This document shows, piece after piece, positions 52,793 to 64,000 of a stretch of 64,000 bases of DNA; within the stretch, counting starts at the first letter, position 1, and each line of letters opens with the position of its first letter. The position numbers were made by a program, and so were the translations under genes. The DNA is from Procambarus clarkii (Eukaryota > Arthropoda > Malacostraca > Decapoda > Cambaridae): assembly GCF_040958095.1 (NCBI RefSeq), contig NC_091160.1, positions 38,431,059 to 38,495,058 of the forward strand. Direction: 5' to 3'. Below the pieces are notes generated by a model, which worked only from the letters and a program-made list of their open reading frames with translations, searched no databases and was not told where the DNA came from.

Positions 52793-53575
52793 TTGCTATT
52801 AGACTCGGGGGGCCTCGGCGTTCACACAGTAACACAAATTGCTGTACTAGCGTTCCTGTCCTCTTCAGTGGCATCTGACAACCTAGTGAAGGAAATCCAA
52901 CCTGATTACCTACGTCAACAGGCAGGGGTACATGATCCCAGCTTTACAGACTGCAGTACCAAATGGGTCTCTCTTGCAGGACCAGCACCCCAACCACCAT
53001 CTTCTGGAGCCCATAATTAAGCAATCCAGCTGGGATTGCCCCATTGTTGACCCAGCAGCTGTGACATGTCTAGGTGCTGCGACAACACCACATGACACTA
53101 CCCGACTTAGAGCTGTAGCAGCTCCCCATGCAAGTGACTTCCTATTAGCAACCCCAATGTCAGCAACTGGCACGCGTCTCACACCACACGCCCTCCTAAT
53201 TGCCGTGGCTCTCCGCCTCGCTGCCCCAATCCACACCCGAATACAGAGAAAGGACAGAAAGAGGGTATGCAAGACACGGCGAGGTTAATGACATTATTAA
53301 GAGAAGCTTTACCACAGCCGGTTGTCCAGCAGAGAGAGAACCCCGTTACCTAATGCCCGCAACTCTGATGAGCTTGTCGGTCGCCCAGACGGGATCACGG
53401 TGAACCCCTGGAAGAATGGTAGACAGTTGGTGTGGGACTACACTTGCGTTTCAACTTTAGCCAACACCTATGTTAACTTCAGTGCTGCACAGGCAGGAGG
53501 AGCTGTCAATCACCGGGAAGCAGCCAAGTCACGTAAATACAGAGATCTTGATCACCACTACAATTTTGTCTCAAT
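52793..53575 (+). pseudogene. Degenerate retroelement C-terminal (nuclease-like) region
   Basis: Read across frameshifts near 53020, 53290 and 53330, the order is 'DSGGLGVHTVTQIAVLAFLS', an 'RLRAVAAPHASDFL' block, 'LIAVALRLAAPI', HGEVNDIIKRSFTTAGCPAE, then RPDGITVNPWKNGRQLVWDY, 'AGGAVNHREAAKSRKYRDL'. I recognise this as the region that follows RT in a recurrent animal retroelement family. The PDG...WDYT...K pattern resembles a PD-(D/E)xK-type nuclease fold (inference). Broken and inactive. Confidence 0.5.
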
Positions 53576-53579
53576 TGGG

Positions 53580-53626
53580 TCAATAATAATAATAATAATG
53601 ATAATAATAATAATAATAATAATTAC

Positions 53627-53694
<68 letters not shown>

Positions 53695-53715
53695 CAATAA
53701 TAATAATAATTAATT
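53580..53715. repeat. (TAA)n microsatellite
   Basis: AAT repeats with ATGATA, TTACAATA and ACCAATA interruptions, placed immediately after the degenerate retroelement region. Confidence 0.95.
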
Positions 53716-53739
53716 CACAATAGGGTACAATAGGTTGGA

Positions 53740-54335
53740 AATTGAAATTGAAATAAGTTTATTGAGGTAAAATACACACAAAGGGATGAGGTGGCTCAAG
53801 CTATTCTCACCTCGTTCAGTACATCGTGTTAATACATACATAGACACACATCACAAACAATAAACATATTACCGAACATTCTGAGAGATAAACATATACA
53901 TTTCCTCTAAATAGGTTGGTGAAATTATATAAGGCCGGTATTTGCACATTCATTCATAGCCACCAACACGCATAGCGTTTCAGGCAGGTCCTTAATCTAA
54001 CATATCAGATGAAAAGGTACATTGTAGCAAGGCTTTATATCAACAAATAACTAGCAATATAAGTTGACAGAGGTGATTACACTGGTGACGATAAATGTCT
54101 TAATATTGGGGGAAGTATGGTAGTACAAGATACAGTGTGAGTTTGAAGCACTAGATAGGAAACTATGAGGATGAAACTAGGTTCTTTTTGGTTTTACTTT
54201 TGAATAGGGGAATAGGTTGGACAATTTTTTTAATTCATCAGGGAGTGAGTTCCAAAGACTGGGTCCTTTTATTTGCATAAAGTGTTTGCACAGATTTAGT
54301 GCTGGAATAGAAACCATAGCGAAGCTGGAATAACA
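53740..54335 (-). pseudogene. LINE-B-related 3' fragment
   Basis: Minus strand. 'KGPSLWNSLPDELKK' type codons near 54230-54270 and a 3' untranslated region with CCTGAAACGCTATGCGTGTT (about 53970). It ends in the CAATAAACTTATTTCAATTT tail at 53745-53765. Matches 61460-61860 block by block. Confidence 0.7.
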
Positions 54336-55934
<1,599 letters not shown>

Positions 55935-56059
55935 GATACGTTTTGTGCTGACATAAATTCCCGGAATTATGTTGTCCTGCCCACTGAACCTTATGACGGA
56001 GTGTACGTACATCACCTCTTATTTGGAGGTTACACACACACACAAAAGGAAAAACAAAA

Positions 56060-57048
56060 GAGAGCTTGATTTTGCGGGATTCAATGAAGAAAGCATTGGT
56101 ATTAGTAGTCTACACAACAAGTTGGTAAAATTAGATACTATAGTGAACTCTCATGTAGAAATAATTAGTAAATTGAAAGAAAGTAATTGACCATTTGAAT
56201 AGCAAAGTTGTATGTCTTGAGGATATAGTGAAAGACTTGTGCAAGGATAAGAATCAATTGGATACAAATTGCAAAGCCATGGATGACGAAAATAAACTCT
56301 TGAAAATAGTTTTGGAAGAAGTTAAAGTAAATTTAAACATAAATGGCTACAATAGGTTAGGCAAGGAAATTCAACAGGAGAAACAGCTTTTGTCAGCACA
56401 GATAGAGGAAGTTACACAGGGAATAGAACAATGCAAGAAAGATATGCAACTCACCTATGCACAAGTGGCCAAGGAGAAGGAAAAAATTGAAGAAGCAGTA
56501 AAGGAAGCCAAACACTGCAACAAGATAAAACAAACATTAGGCTGGAAGTGAGAAAGGAGTTGGCATCTAACCCGAAGTTGGTGCATAACACAGTTGATTG
56601 GAGCAAGTCCCTGATAATTTTTGGTTGCACAGAAAATGAGATAACATCTAGGCCAGAAAGAGCTGTAGAAGAAGCGAAAGTAGTAGATAATATTGTTGGC
56701 CTCGTAGAAGGTCTTACAACCATAGAGAATGTGTGCGACTACAGGAGAATAGGCAGGTACGTAAAAGTGAAAGATCGACCTTTGAGGATCACCCTAAACG
56801 GTGCCAAACAGATGGAAGAAGTACTAAGGAATGCCAGAAAATTACAAAGTGATGAGGATGGGAAAGTGTGGTCGTTAAGACAAGATCTTTCAAAAGAAGA
56901 CAGAGAGAAGCTGAAAATGAACCTCGCCGAGGCAAAAAGTTTAAATGAGAGCAGGAATGAAGAAGAAATCAATTCTTTTTTCTACAAAGTGATAGGGGTA
57001 GGCAGACCAGTAAAGTGGTACATAAAGGCAAACCAACAAAAGGATTAG
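56060..57048 (+). pseudogene. LINE ORF1 (coiled coil plus RNA-binding-like domain)
   Basis: Three overlapping pieces: 56060-56188 ('LHNKLVKLDTIVNSHVEIIS'), 56195-56551 (Lys/Glu-rich coiled coil) and 56548-57048. The last has 'DWSKSLIIFGCTENE', 'RPERAVEEAKVVDNI', 'YRRIGRYVKVKDRPLRITL', 'VWSLRQDLSKEDREKLKMNL'. This resembles the RRM-like nucleic-acid-binding ORF1 of CR1/Jockey elements. Two frameshifts split what was one reading frame. Confidence 0.75.
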
Positions 57049-58631
57049 AGAGAGTAGGAGTGAAGAATAAGGAGAGGGGGAACAAGTTCCTGAAGATTGC
57101 ATACACCAACATAGATGGAGTAAGATCAAAGATACTGGAGTTAAGTGATATAATACAGCTGCAGACACCAGACATTGTTGCACTCACGGAGACAAAACTT
57201 GAAGATGTTATTTTAAATGAGGTCATATTCCCAAGGGGCTACACAATTTGGAGACGGGACAGAAAAATTAGGAAAGGCGGTGGCGTTGCTGTGCTGGTGA
57301 AAGAACACCTAAAGGTGAACGAAATAGTGACTGCCAATCCACAAGAAGTTGACATAATAGCACTAGAGATCTGCCATGAGGATGATAAACTAATGATCAT
57401 AAATGCATATAGTCCACCGCAAAGCAGCACATGGTGAAAGGAGGAGCTAGATAGTAAACGCGAAGGTCTTATAGCAATAATGAGAGAGATCATAGCGAGA
57501 GCGGATAACGATAGATCACGACTGTTGATAGTCGGCGACTTCAACTTGAAATCCATAGACTGGGAAGCATATGAAGCTAAAACAGAAGATTTTTGGACCT
57601 GTAGATTTGTAGACCTCATCCTGGAAACATTCTTGTATCAACATGTTAAACAAGCTACGAGGATGAGGGAAGGGAACGTTCCCTCCATGCTAGATTTGAT
57701 ATTTACCAGGAAGAAGGAAGAGATATTTGACATTCAGTACCTTCCTCCCTTGGGTAAAGGTGACCATGTCTTTTTGGGAATAAAGTATGCAATGCGTTAT
57801 AATCTGGAAGAAAATAAGGAGGTTGAAGCAGTTGAAAAATCTGACTTCAGGAGAGGACATTATGGCCACCTTAGAAATTTTTTTAGTGAGTATAATTGGA
57901 CAGATTTGATGCTAGACAAGGAAGTGAATGAGATGTATGTCAAGTTTTGTGAAATATATAATAAAGGCACAAAAAAAATAATACCAAAACAGAGATGCAG
58001 AACTAGGAAACAGGATTGGTTCAATAGAAATTGCGAGAGGGCCAGAGACCAAAAGACACAAAAATGGAATCAATACAGGAAGAGGCCAAACCCCCAAACA
58101 TACCAGCGATACAAAAATGCGAGAAACAACTACACGGCAGTGAGGAGAGAGGCAGAAAGAAATTTTGAAAAAGAGATTGCAGACAAATGTAAAACAGAAC
58201 CAGGTCTATTCTATAAATTCATAAACAACGAATTGCAGGTAAAGGATAATATTCAGAGGTTGAAAATGGGAAATAGATTCACGGAAAATGAAAAGGAAAT
58301 GTGTGAAACACTAAACGAAAAGTTCCAAAGTGTGTTTGTACAAAATGAAATCTTTAGGGAACCAGACACAATAAGAATTCCAAGGAACAACATAGAGCAC
58401 ATAGAGGTGTCTAGAGATGAAGTGGAAAAAATGCTCAAGGAACTAAGTAAGAACAAAGCAGTTGGTCCAGATGGAGTTTCACCATGGGTTCTGAGAGAAT
58501 GTGCACCTGACCTCAGCATTCCACTTCAACTGATTTTTCAGGCATCCCTGTGTACAGGAGTTGTAGCTGATGTGTGGAAAAAGGCTAACATAGTTCCAAT
58601 ACAAAAGTGGAAACAGGGAAGACCCCCTTAA
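57015..58631 (+). pseudogene. LINE ORF2 N-terminal half: APE endonuclease, linker, start of RT
   Basis: Overlaps the ORF1 end by about 30 bases. Endonuclease: 'IAYTNIDGVRSK', 'DIVALTETKL', GGGVAVLVKE, then (after an in-frame TGA at 57435-57437, which replaces a sense codon) 'LLIVGDFNLKSIDWE', 'SMLDLIFTR' and GDH. The linker is Lys/Arg-rich. The RT begins 'NKAVGPDGVSPWVLRECAPD' and breaks by frameshift after 'IVPIQKW' at about 58615. Confidence 0.85.
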
Positions 58632-58647
58632 TTATAGACCGGTATCA

Positions 58648-59013
58648 TTGACAAGTGTAATAGTCAAAATATTGGAAAAAATAATTAAAACTAAATGGGT
58701 AGAACACCTGGAGGAAAACGATATAATATCAGACAGACAGTATGGTTTTCGATCTGGAAGATCCTGTGTAATGAACTTGCTCAGTTTTTATGATCGAGCC
58801 ACAGAGATTTTACAGGAAAGAGATGGTTGGGTTGACTGCATCTATCTGGACCTAAAAAAGGCTTTCGACAGAGTTCCCCATAAGAGGTTGTTCTGGAAAC
58901 TGGAACATATTGGAGGGGTGACAGGTAAGCTACTAACATGGATGAAAAATTTCCTAACTGACAGAAAAATGAGGGCAGTAATCAGAGGCAAGGTATCGGA
59001 TTGGAGGAATGTT
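58648..59013 (+). pseudogene. LINE ORF2 RT segment (motif A)
   Basis: Continues in a new frame: 'MTSVIVKILEKIIKTKWVEH', 'QYGFRSGRSCVMNLLSFYD', motif A YLDLKKAFDRVPH, to 'VSDWRNV', where the foldback element is inserted. Confidence 0.88.
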
Positions 59014-59131
59014 GACCAGACCACACACTAGAAATTGAAGGGACGACGACGTTTCGGTCCGTCCTGGACCATTCTCAAGTCGATTGTCGATTCAACATAC
59101 TTCAGCCACGTTATTGTGACTCATCGCCTGC
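59014..59131 (+). mobile_element. Foldback element inserted in LINE RT
   Basis: 118 bp: GACCAGACCACACACTAG, GGGACGACGACGTTTCGGTC, CAAGTCGATTGTCGATTCAA, then the reversed outer arm ending CTCATCGCCTGC. Flanked by ATTGGAGGAATGTT (59000-59013) and ATTGGAAGAATGTT (59132-59145), a 14-bp duplication with one difference. Relative to the 13 kb copy, the right arm lacks its inner part. Confidence 0.88.
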
Positions 59132-59414
59132 ATTGGAAGAATGTTACGAGTGGAGCACCACAGGGTTCAGTTCTTGCACCGGTAATGTTCATTGTCTACA
59201 TAAACGATCTACCAGTGGGAATACAGAATTACATGAACATGTTTGCTGATGATGCTAAGACAATATGGAAGATAAGAAACCTAGATGATTATCATGCCCT
59301 TCAAGAAGACCTGGACAAAATAAGTATATGGAGCAACACTTGGCAAATGGAATTTAATGTGAATAAATGCCATGTTCATGGAATGTAGAATAGGAGAACA
59401 TAGACCCCACACAA
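59132..59414 (+). pseudogene. LINE ORF2 RT segment (motifs B and C)
   Basis: Resumes with the target duplication, then VTSGAPQGSVLAPVMFIVYI (motif B) and FADDAKTIW (catalytic motif C), 'WQMEFNVNKCHV', ending at the LINE-E insertion. Without the insertions RT motifs A, B and C would all be present. Confidence 0.85.
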
Positions 59415-60265
59415 GTTTAGTTTAGTTCATTTATTATGCACCCCATACCCATCTTGTGGGCGGTAGTGGAAAGGGTTACAGAGGCACATAATGGGCTCAG
59501 GGACTGAACCCCACAATTCATTTAGCTAAGCAAGTCACAATCTTGATGAGCTAGTTACAAAATTCAATATAAGTCGTCACATCAACAATGGGTTCGAGAT
59601 CGACCTCAAGTACAGTTTCTAAATTAAGCAACTGACATATGTGGAGAGCTAGTGTCACAATTTATATGTTTGTCCTGCACACCGCCCCCCATCCAGTGGG
59701 CAGCGGTGGATAGGTTACAATCACTTAATTACTACCTACAGTTAGCAAACTGGGGATATTTGGCTAAAATTTCTGGTAGCAGATCATTTTGAATGAAATA
59801 CTGACACATCGCTGGAACATTGGTTATAGAATTGTCTCTAAATTCACGTATCTTTTCGCACTCCATCACATAGTGACGGAGGGTGTGCGAATAATTTTGT
59901 TGACACAGTTTACATTTGGTCAGGTCTACATCAGCAGATAATGATAATTCCCAGAGATACTTGTAACCGAGTCTAAGCCGAGCAGTAGTAACATCTAGAA
60001 GTCTGCTGATTTTATTGGATGATCCATAGATGTGTGGCTCCTCTTGCATGATAGTATGATGATAGATGGAATTACTGGTGTCAATTTCACTTTGCCTCAG
60101 ATATACAAGATCTTGTTGAAGTTCTCGGTGTACTGCTGCTCTCAGATTGCTCATTGACAATCCAAGGTTACACTCAACGGCTCCTTTAAAGGCAGATTCT
60201 TTGGCTAACTCATCAGCTCTATCATGCATTCGGAGCCCAACATGAGATGGAGACCACATAAAATG
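59415..60265 (-). mobile_element. LINE-E copy 2, 5'-truncated insertion
   Basis: 851 bp flanked by GACCCCACACAA (59403-59414) and GACCCCATACAA (60266-60277), a 12-bp duplication with one difference. The 3' end at 59415-59465 gives CTACCGCCCACAAGATGGG on the minus strand. Coding part 59732-60265: 'VHFMWSPSHVGLRMHDRADE', CKLC...HYVMEC, stop. Very close to copy 1 at 51815, so both are fairly young compared with their host. Confidence 0.92.
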
Positions 60266-60955
60266 GACCCCATACAACCCATAAATTATGTGAGAAATCT
60301 TTAAAGAATTCTGACAAAGAAAGGGATCTAGGGGTGGTCCTAGATATAAAACTGTCACCTGAGGACCACATTAAGAACATTGTGCAAGGAGCCTATGCTA
60401 CACTTTCTAACCTCAGAATTGCTTTTAAATACATGGATGGAGAAATACTAAAGAAATTGTTCACGACTTTTGTTAGACCAAAGCTGGAATATGCAGCGGT
60501 TGTGTGGTGCCCATATCTTAAGAAGCACATCAAGAACTGGAAAAGGTGCAAAGACATGCTACTAAGTGGCTCCCAGAACTGAAGGACAAGAGCTACGAGG
60601 AGAGGTTAGAGGCATTAAATATGCCAAAACTAGAAGACAAGAAAAAGAGGTGATATGATCACTACGTACAAAATAGCAACAGGAATCGATAAAATTGATA
60701 GGGAAGAATTCCTGAGACCTGGAACTTCAAGAACAAGAGGTCATAGATTTAAACTAACGAAATAAAGCTGCCGGAGAAATATACGAAAATTCACTTTTGT
60801 AAATAGAGTGGTAGACGGTTGGAACAAGTTAAGTGAGAAGGTGGTGGAGGCCAAAACCGTCAGTAATTTCAAAGTGTTATATGACAAAGAGTACTGGGAA
60901 GACGGGACACTACGAGCGTAGCTCTCTTTCTATAACTACACTAGGTAATTACACA
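60266..60955 (+). pseudogene. LINE ORF2 C-terminus and 3' end
   Basis: After the second target duplication: 'NSDKERDLGVVLDIKLSPED', 'YVRP'-equivalent FVRPKLEYAAVVWCPYLKKH, a frameshift near 60550, 'KKRGDMITTYKIATGIDKID' type, and an end 'VVEAKTVSNFKVLYDKEYWE' with stop near 60920. The tail ends in (AC)5. Confidence 0.82.
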
Positions 60956-60961
60956 CACACA

Positions 60962-61290
60962 TTAGGTCCTCGCGGTCGAGCAGAGATACTGCTCGGGGGT
61001 CGTAGTCCTAAGGGTCCGTGTTCGATTCCCGGCTGAGGCAAAACCAAGTTGGCAGAGTTTCTTTCCTCTGATGCTCCTGTTCACCTAGCAGTAAATATGT
61101 TTCTGGTATTTAGACAGCCGCTATGGCTTACATCCTGGGCATGTATTTGTGACAGAAATATATATAGTAGATATAACAAGGGGTACAATAGGTCGAGAGT
61201 CAGTACATTACACAACCCATGGTAAGAAAGGCGGGGTCCAAGAGCTAACACCTCTATCCTGCAGGCACAAGTACTAAATACACGCACTCA
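60962..61290 (+). mobile_element. SINE-2, tRNA-headed
   Basis: The head starts GGTCCTCGCGGTCGAGCAGA, with B box GTTCGATTCCCGG at about 61019. The body has GTTGGCAGAGTTTCTTTCCT and CACCTAGCAGTAAATATG. The tail GGCGGGGTCCAAGAGCTAAC then ATCCTGCAGGCACAAG (61230-61271) matches the 3' region of LINE-A at 26650-26690 (GGCGGGATCCAAGAGTCAAT, ATCCTGCAAGCACA). Placed directly after the (AC)n tail of the LINE-A relative. Confidence 0.88.
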
Positions 61291-61397
61291 TATATACATG
61301 ATAGGGACAAAATGGCAACCATTAATATAATAGAGAGCAGATGTTGTTACCTACGGGAATAGATCCAGACTGTTTATCATGGGAGACTTCCTTACAC

Positions 61398-61398
<1 letters not shown>

Positions 61399-61457
<59 letters not shown>

Positions 61458-61458
61458 T
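61399..61458. repeat. (TAA)n microsatellite
   Basis: About 20 uninterrupted AAT units at the 3' end of the minus-strand LINE-B. Confidence 0.96.
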
Positions 61459-61459
61459 T

Positions 61460-62990
61460 ATTTACAAGAAGTTAGAATGGGTTGGTGAGATTACATCAAA
61501 ATGATATTTGTACATTCTTATAAAGCCACGCAAAGCTTTTCGGGCAGGTCCTTAATCTAACATATCAGGTAATATGAAAAGCCACATTGTAGCAAGGTTT
61601 TATATCAACAAATAACTACAATATAAGTTGACAGAGGTGATTACACTGGTAAGGATATATGTATTAAGTACTAATATTGGGGAAGTGGGTAGCACAAGAT
61701 ACAGTGTGAGTTTGAAGCACAAGGTAGGAAACTATGAGGCTACATAAATTATTAGGTACATTTTGGTTTTACTTTTGATCAGGACATAGGTTAGACAATT
61801 TTATAATTAATCATAAAGTGAGTTCCAAAGACTGGGCCCTTTTATTTGGAGTGTTTGCACATATTTATCTTGACTCTGCATATCAAAGAGATAGTTATTT
61901 ATGGTGTGGTGATCATGGGTTCTATTACACCTATGAAGGAAAAGTTTCAGATCAAGATTAGCATTTAGGAACAAGATTTTGTACATGCAGATAACACACG
62001 AGAATGTGTAGAGTGAGTGTATGTTTAGCATGTTAAGGGACTTCAACAGAGGGGCTGTGTGTTGTCTGAAGACTGAGTTTGTTAGAGTTCTGATAGCAGA
62101 TTTTTGCTGAGTGATGATAGGCTTGAGGTAAATTGCAGAGGTAGAATCCCATGCACAGATACCGTATGTAAGATAGGGACAGACTAGCGTGTAGTATAAT
62201 GGAAGGAGAGCAGAGTGGGGAACATAATATCTGATTTTAGAACGTATACCGACCGTTTTTTTAGACTTTTCTGGTTGTGTGTTGTATGTGGGTGCTGAAG
62301 TTCAGCTCTTGTTTAAGTATAGGCAGAGGAACTCCCTAATTTTTATTGCTAATGTTAACATTATCTGTCTACGGTTGAATTTGATTTGATGATATACTAC
62401 CAAATAAAATTTAGTAAGTCTTTTCAATGTTTAGTGTGAAGTTTGTTGGTTGACATTCACGAGCGGATTTTTCTAATTTATTACTGACAATATTATTTAG
62501 TGTGTGTGGGTTGGGGTCGGAATAGATGTAGGTAGTATCGTCAGCAAATAGTATAGGTTTAAAAATGTTAGAAACGTTTGGCAAATCATTGATGTATATA
62601 AGAAACAGTAGAGGTCCTAAGATACTGCCCTGTGGCACTCGTGGCACTCCTACGGTTAATGGTAGGGTGGGGGAGGTTGTGTTATTGATGGCTACATATT
62701 GGTGTCTGTCACTGAGATAGACACGAATATAGTTCAGAGCCTCGGATACCATAGTGGTAAAGTTTAAGTAAGGGGTAGTTATTTTAAGTAAGAGGTATTT
62801 GTTGAACAGCAGAGCTATGGGTAGTGCAAGAGCTGGGGGCAGCACTCTTATATATCATAGATGGTATTTCATTAGTGTTCCCAATTTTTGTTTTAAGCGA
62901 TTGAATTATGGATATAATGTCTATCGAGCTGACTGGTAAGAGGAGTAGAGAGTTAGGATAGCTGCCGGTGAGATGCTATCAAAAATCCAA
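61460..62990 (-). pseudogene. LINE-B: RT and C-terminal part, decayed
   Basis: Minus strand. 62411-62845 encodes 'LPPALALPIALLFNKYLL' joined abruptly to 'YIRVYLSDRHQYVAINNTTS', then 'VPQGSILGPLLFLIYINDLP' and catalytic FADDTTYIY. The join implies an internal deletion of the RT fingers and motif A. Downstream are 'IKGPSLWNSL' (61850) and a 3' region with GCCCGAAAAGCTTTGCGTGG (about 61530). Many stops. The pre-RT part is probably 63266-63495. Confidence 0.8.
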
Positions 62991-62994
62991 AGCT

Positions 62995-63265
62995 GTCATT
63001 GCAATCAATCTGAGCAACCTATGTGCTTTAATATACCTACAATTTTCTCTCATCTTTTATTTTTTTTCTTACTTTGTAACTGTTATCATTTTTTATAAAT
63101 TGTGCAAATATTTACCTACTTAAAATTTTCTTAGATTAAGGACCTGCCCGAAACGCTGCTCGTACTAGTGACTTTACAAGATTGTAATTTCTATGCTATG
63201 TATCCTCACAATCCCAATGTACCTTCTTGAATATATAAATAAAATAAAATAAATAAAGATATGTA
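62995..63265 (+). mobile_element. LINE-B-type 3' tail inserted on the plus strand
   Basis: TTAGATTAAGGACCTGCCCG, AAACGCTGCTCGTACTAGTG, then TATAAATAAAATAAAATAAA. It separates two minus-strand LINE-B pieces, so it is probably a nested insertion in the opposite orientation. It also resembles the SINE-3 tail. Confidence 0.65.
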
Positions 63266-63495
63266 GTAACATGTGTCTGGGTCTCTGGGATTTTTGTAGC
63301 AAGGTTAACACCAATTGATGAAAAGAAGCTAATGAATTCGGTTGCAATTTTTAGGTTTGTTGCAAGTGTGTAACCATCTTTGGAGATGTTTATCTGCTTG
63401 TTGTGTGATTGTTGTTTAGATTCTATGAAGTTAGAGATGGCTTTCCATGTACTTTTCATATTTCCTTTAGCTTCTTTAAATCTATATGCTAAACT
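63266..63495 (-). pseudogene. LINE-B pre-RT segment
   Basis: Minus strand: 'FKEAKGNMKSTWKAISNFIE', 'ISKDGYTLATNLKIATEFIS', FFSSIGVNLATKIPE. This matches the region just before RT in LINE-B-like elements. Its left continuation resumes at about 62990 (SDSISPAAILTL) after the plus-strand insertion. Confidence 0.7.
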
Positions 63496-63499
63496 GAGA

Positions 63500-63930
63500 G
63501 AGATAGAAGCAAACCAAACTGCTTTGACAAAATGTAAAATTGTCAGAGGTAAGGTTAGGATGCATCTGCTGGAACTAGACATAACAAAGGCTGTTGGACC
63601 TGACGGAATCTCACCTTGGAGTGCAAAAGAGGGAGCCGAAGTTTTATAATAGGTCACTGAAAACAGAAGCTATATCAGAACGTTGGAAGACGGGTAATGT
63701 AGTCCAATATACAAAAAGAGTGACAGGCAGGAGGCATTAAACCACAGGCCGGTGTCCCTAACTTGTATACCATACGAGGTGGCAGAGAAGATCGTGAGAA
63801 AAAGCTGGTAGCACATCTGGAGAGAAGGTACTTTGTAACACCAGCAAGGTTCACGGTAAATCTTGTCACACACATGTAATAGAATTCTATGGCCAGGCGA
63901 CAAAAAATAGAAATAAAGCGACGGGTTGAT
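63500..63930 (+). pseudogene. LINE-A fragment: start of RT
   Basis: 'HLLELDITKAVGPDGISPWS' in one frame, then shifted frames with 'ISERWKTGNVV', '[13 protein letters not shown]', 'KKLVAHLERRYFVT' and 'VIEFYGQATK'. Ordered like LINE-A residues ~320-440. Several frameshifts; ends near 63930. Nothing is recognised from there to 64000. Confidence 0.78.
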
Positions 63931-64000
63931 TACAGTGGACTATAAAAATACATGTACCTAGGGCTATAAAAGGGACTAAAAGACGTTACGGGTTTATTCT

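Larger units (their letters stand above)
56046..60955 (+). mobile_element. LINE-A relative with ORF1 and ORF2, interrupted twice
   Basis: Starts after TTACACACACACA at about 56046 and ends TAGGTAATTACACACACACA at 60960. It holds ORF1 (in three frame pieces) and ORF2 (endonuclease, RT, C-terminus), broken by an in-frame TGA (57435), a frameshift (~58620), a foldback insertion (59014-59131) and a LINE-E insertion (59415-60265). Sequence about as far from the 24.2 kb copy as a separate subfamily. Confidence 0.88.

Overview
This 64 kb window is eukaryotic genomic DNA dominated by repeats. I found no convincing intact host gene. The mix of repeats suggests a decapod crustacean, and possibly a crayfish or lobster: tRNA-headed SINEs, CR1/Jockey-type and RNase H-bearing LINEs, Penelope-like elements, long dinucleotide microsatellites, and scattered CCTAA (arthropod telomere-type) motifs. 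The species assignment is inference. Coding potential is almost all retroelement: reverse transcriptase, endonuclease, integrase, RNase H and GIY-YIG. Most of it is truncated or broken.

Labels used below. LINE-A: CR1/Jockey-like family (809-residue copy at 24.2 kb, 708-residue reading at 35.5-37.4 kb, fragments at 14.0, 31.5, 31.8, 33.65 and 63.5 kb; a related, older, full-length-like copy at 56.0-60.95 kb). LINE-B: a family ending in a C-terminal '..IKGPRMWNDLP..' segment (45.2, 46.3, 53.7 and 61.5-63.5 kb). LINE-D: '..NPWNRLPAEAVN..' family (1-240, 29.3 kb, tandem at 47.2-48.96 kb). LINE-E and relatives: RNase H plus C-x2-C-x9-H-x4-C C-terminus (51.8, 59.4, 40.2 and 51.4 kb). SINE-1 (23.3 kb), SINE-2 (60.96 kb) and SINE-3 (15.85 kb) are tRNA-headed.

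Layout. 0.4-6.0 kb: five minisatellites (30, 42, 25, 35 and 27/29 bp units), with a mini-me-like interspersed element at 3.9-5.3 kb. 6.0-12.1 kb: an LTR retrotransposon on the minus strand, with identical 686-bp LTRs and a 4-bp target duplication, sitting inside the 27/29-bp minisatellite. Its 1355-residue ORF has gag, zinc knuckle, protease-like and integrase regions. A decayed RNase H follows the integrase and no RT is present, which is a Gmr1-type order with the RT deleted. 12.8-13.2 kb: a foldback palindrome. 14-15.8 kb: LINE-A fragment, (GT)n, and 25- and 22-bp minisatellites. 15.8-19.3 kb: SINE-3, a duplicated dispersed repeat, and a 36-bp minisatellite. 20.3-23 kb: a near-perfect 2.4 kb palindrome made of two head-to-head copies of a Penelope-like element 3' end, each with a GIY-YIG domain and a hammerhead-like motif, flanked by (TA)n. 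24-37.5 kb: LINE-A copies bounded by (CA)n/(GT)n. 37.7-44.9 kb: five more minisatellites, palindromes and a LINE fragment. 45-54.3 kb: LINE-B, LINE-D and LINE-E fragments, a 27-bp minisatellite and a degenerate retroelement tail. 55.3-55.9 kb: a ~625-bp (CT)n tract. 56-61 kb: a LINE-A relative broken by a foldback element and a LINE-E copy, each with recognisable target duplications. 61-64 kb: SINE-2, LINE-B and LINE-A remnants.

How the parts relate. Each tRNA-headed SINE carries a 3' tail resembling the 3' end of a different LINE present in this same window (SINE-1 with LINE-E, SINE-2 with LINE-A, SINE-3 with LINE-B). This is what is expected when SINEs are mobilised by LINE machinery. The LTR element lacks an RT yet has identical LTRs, so it was probably mobilised in trans by a complete relative.
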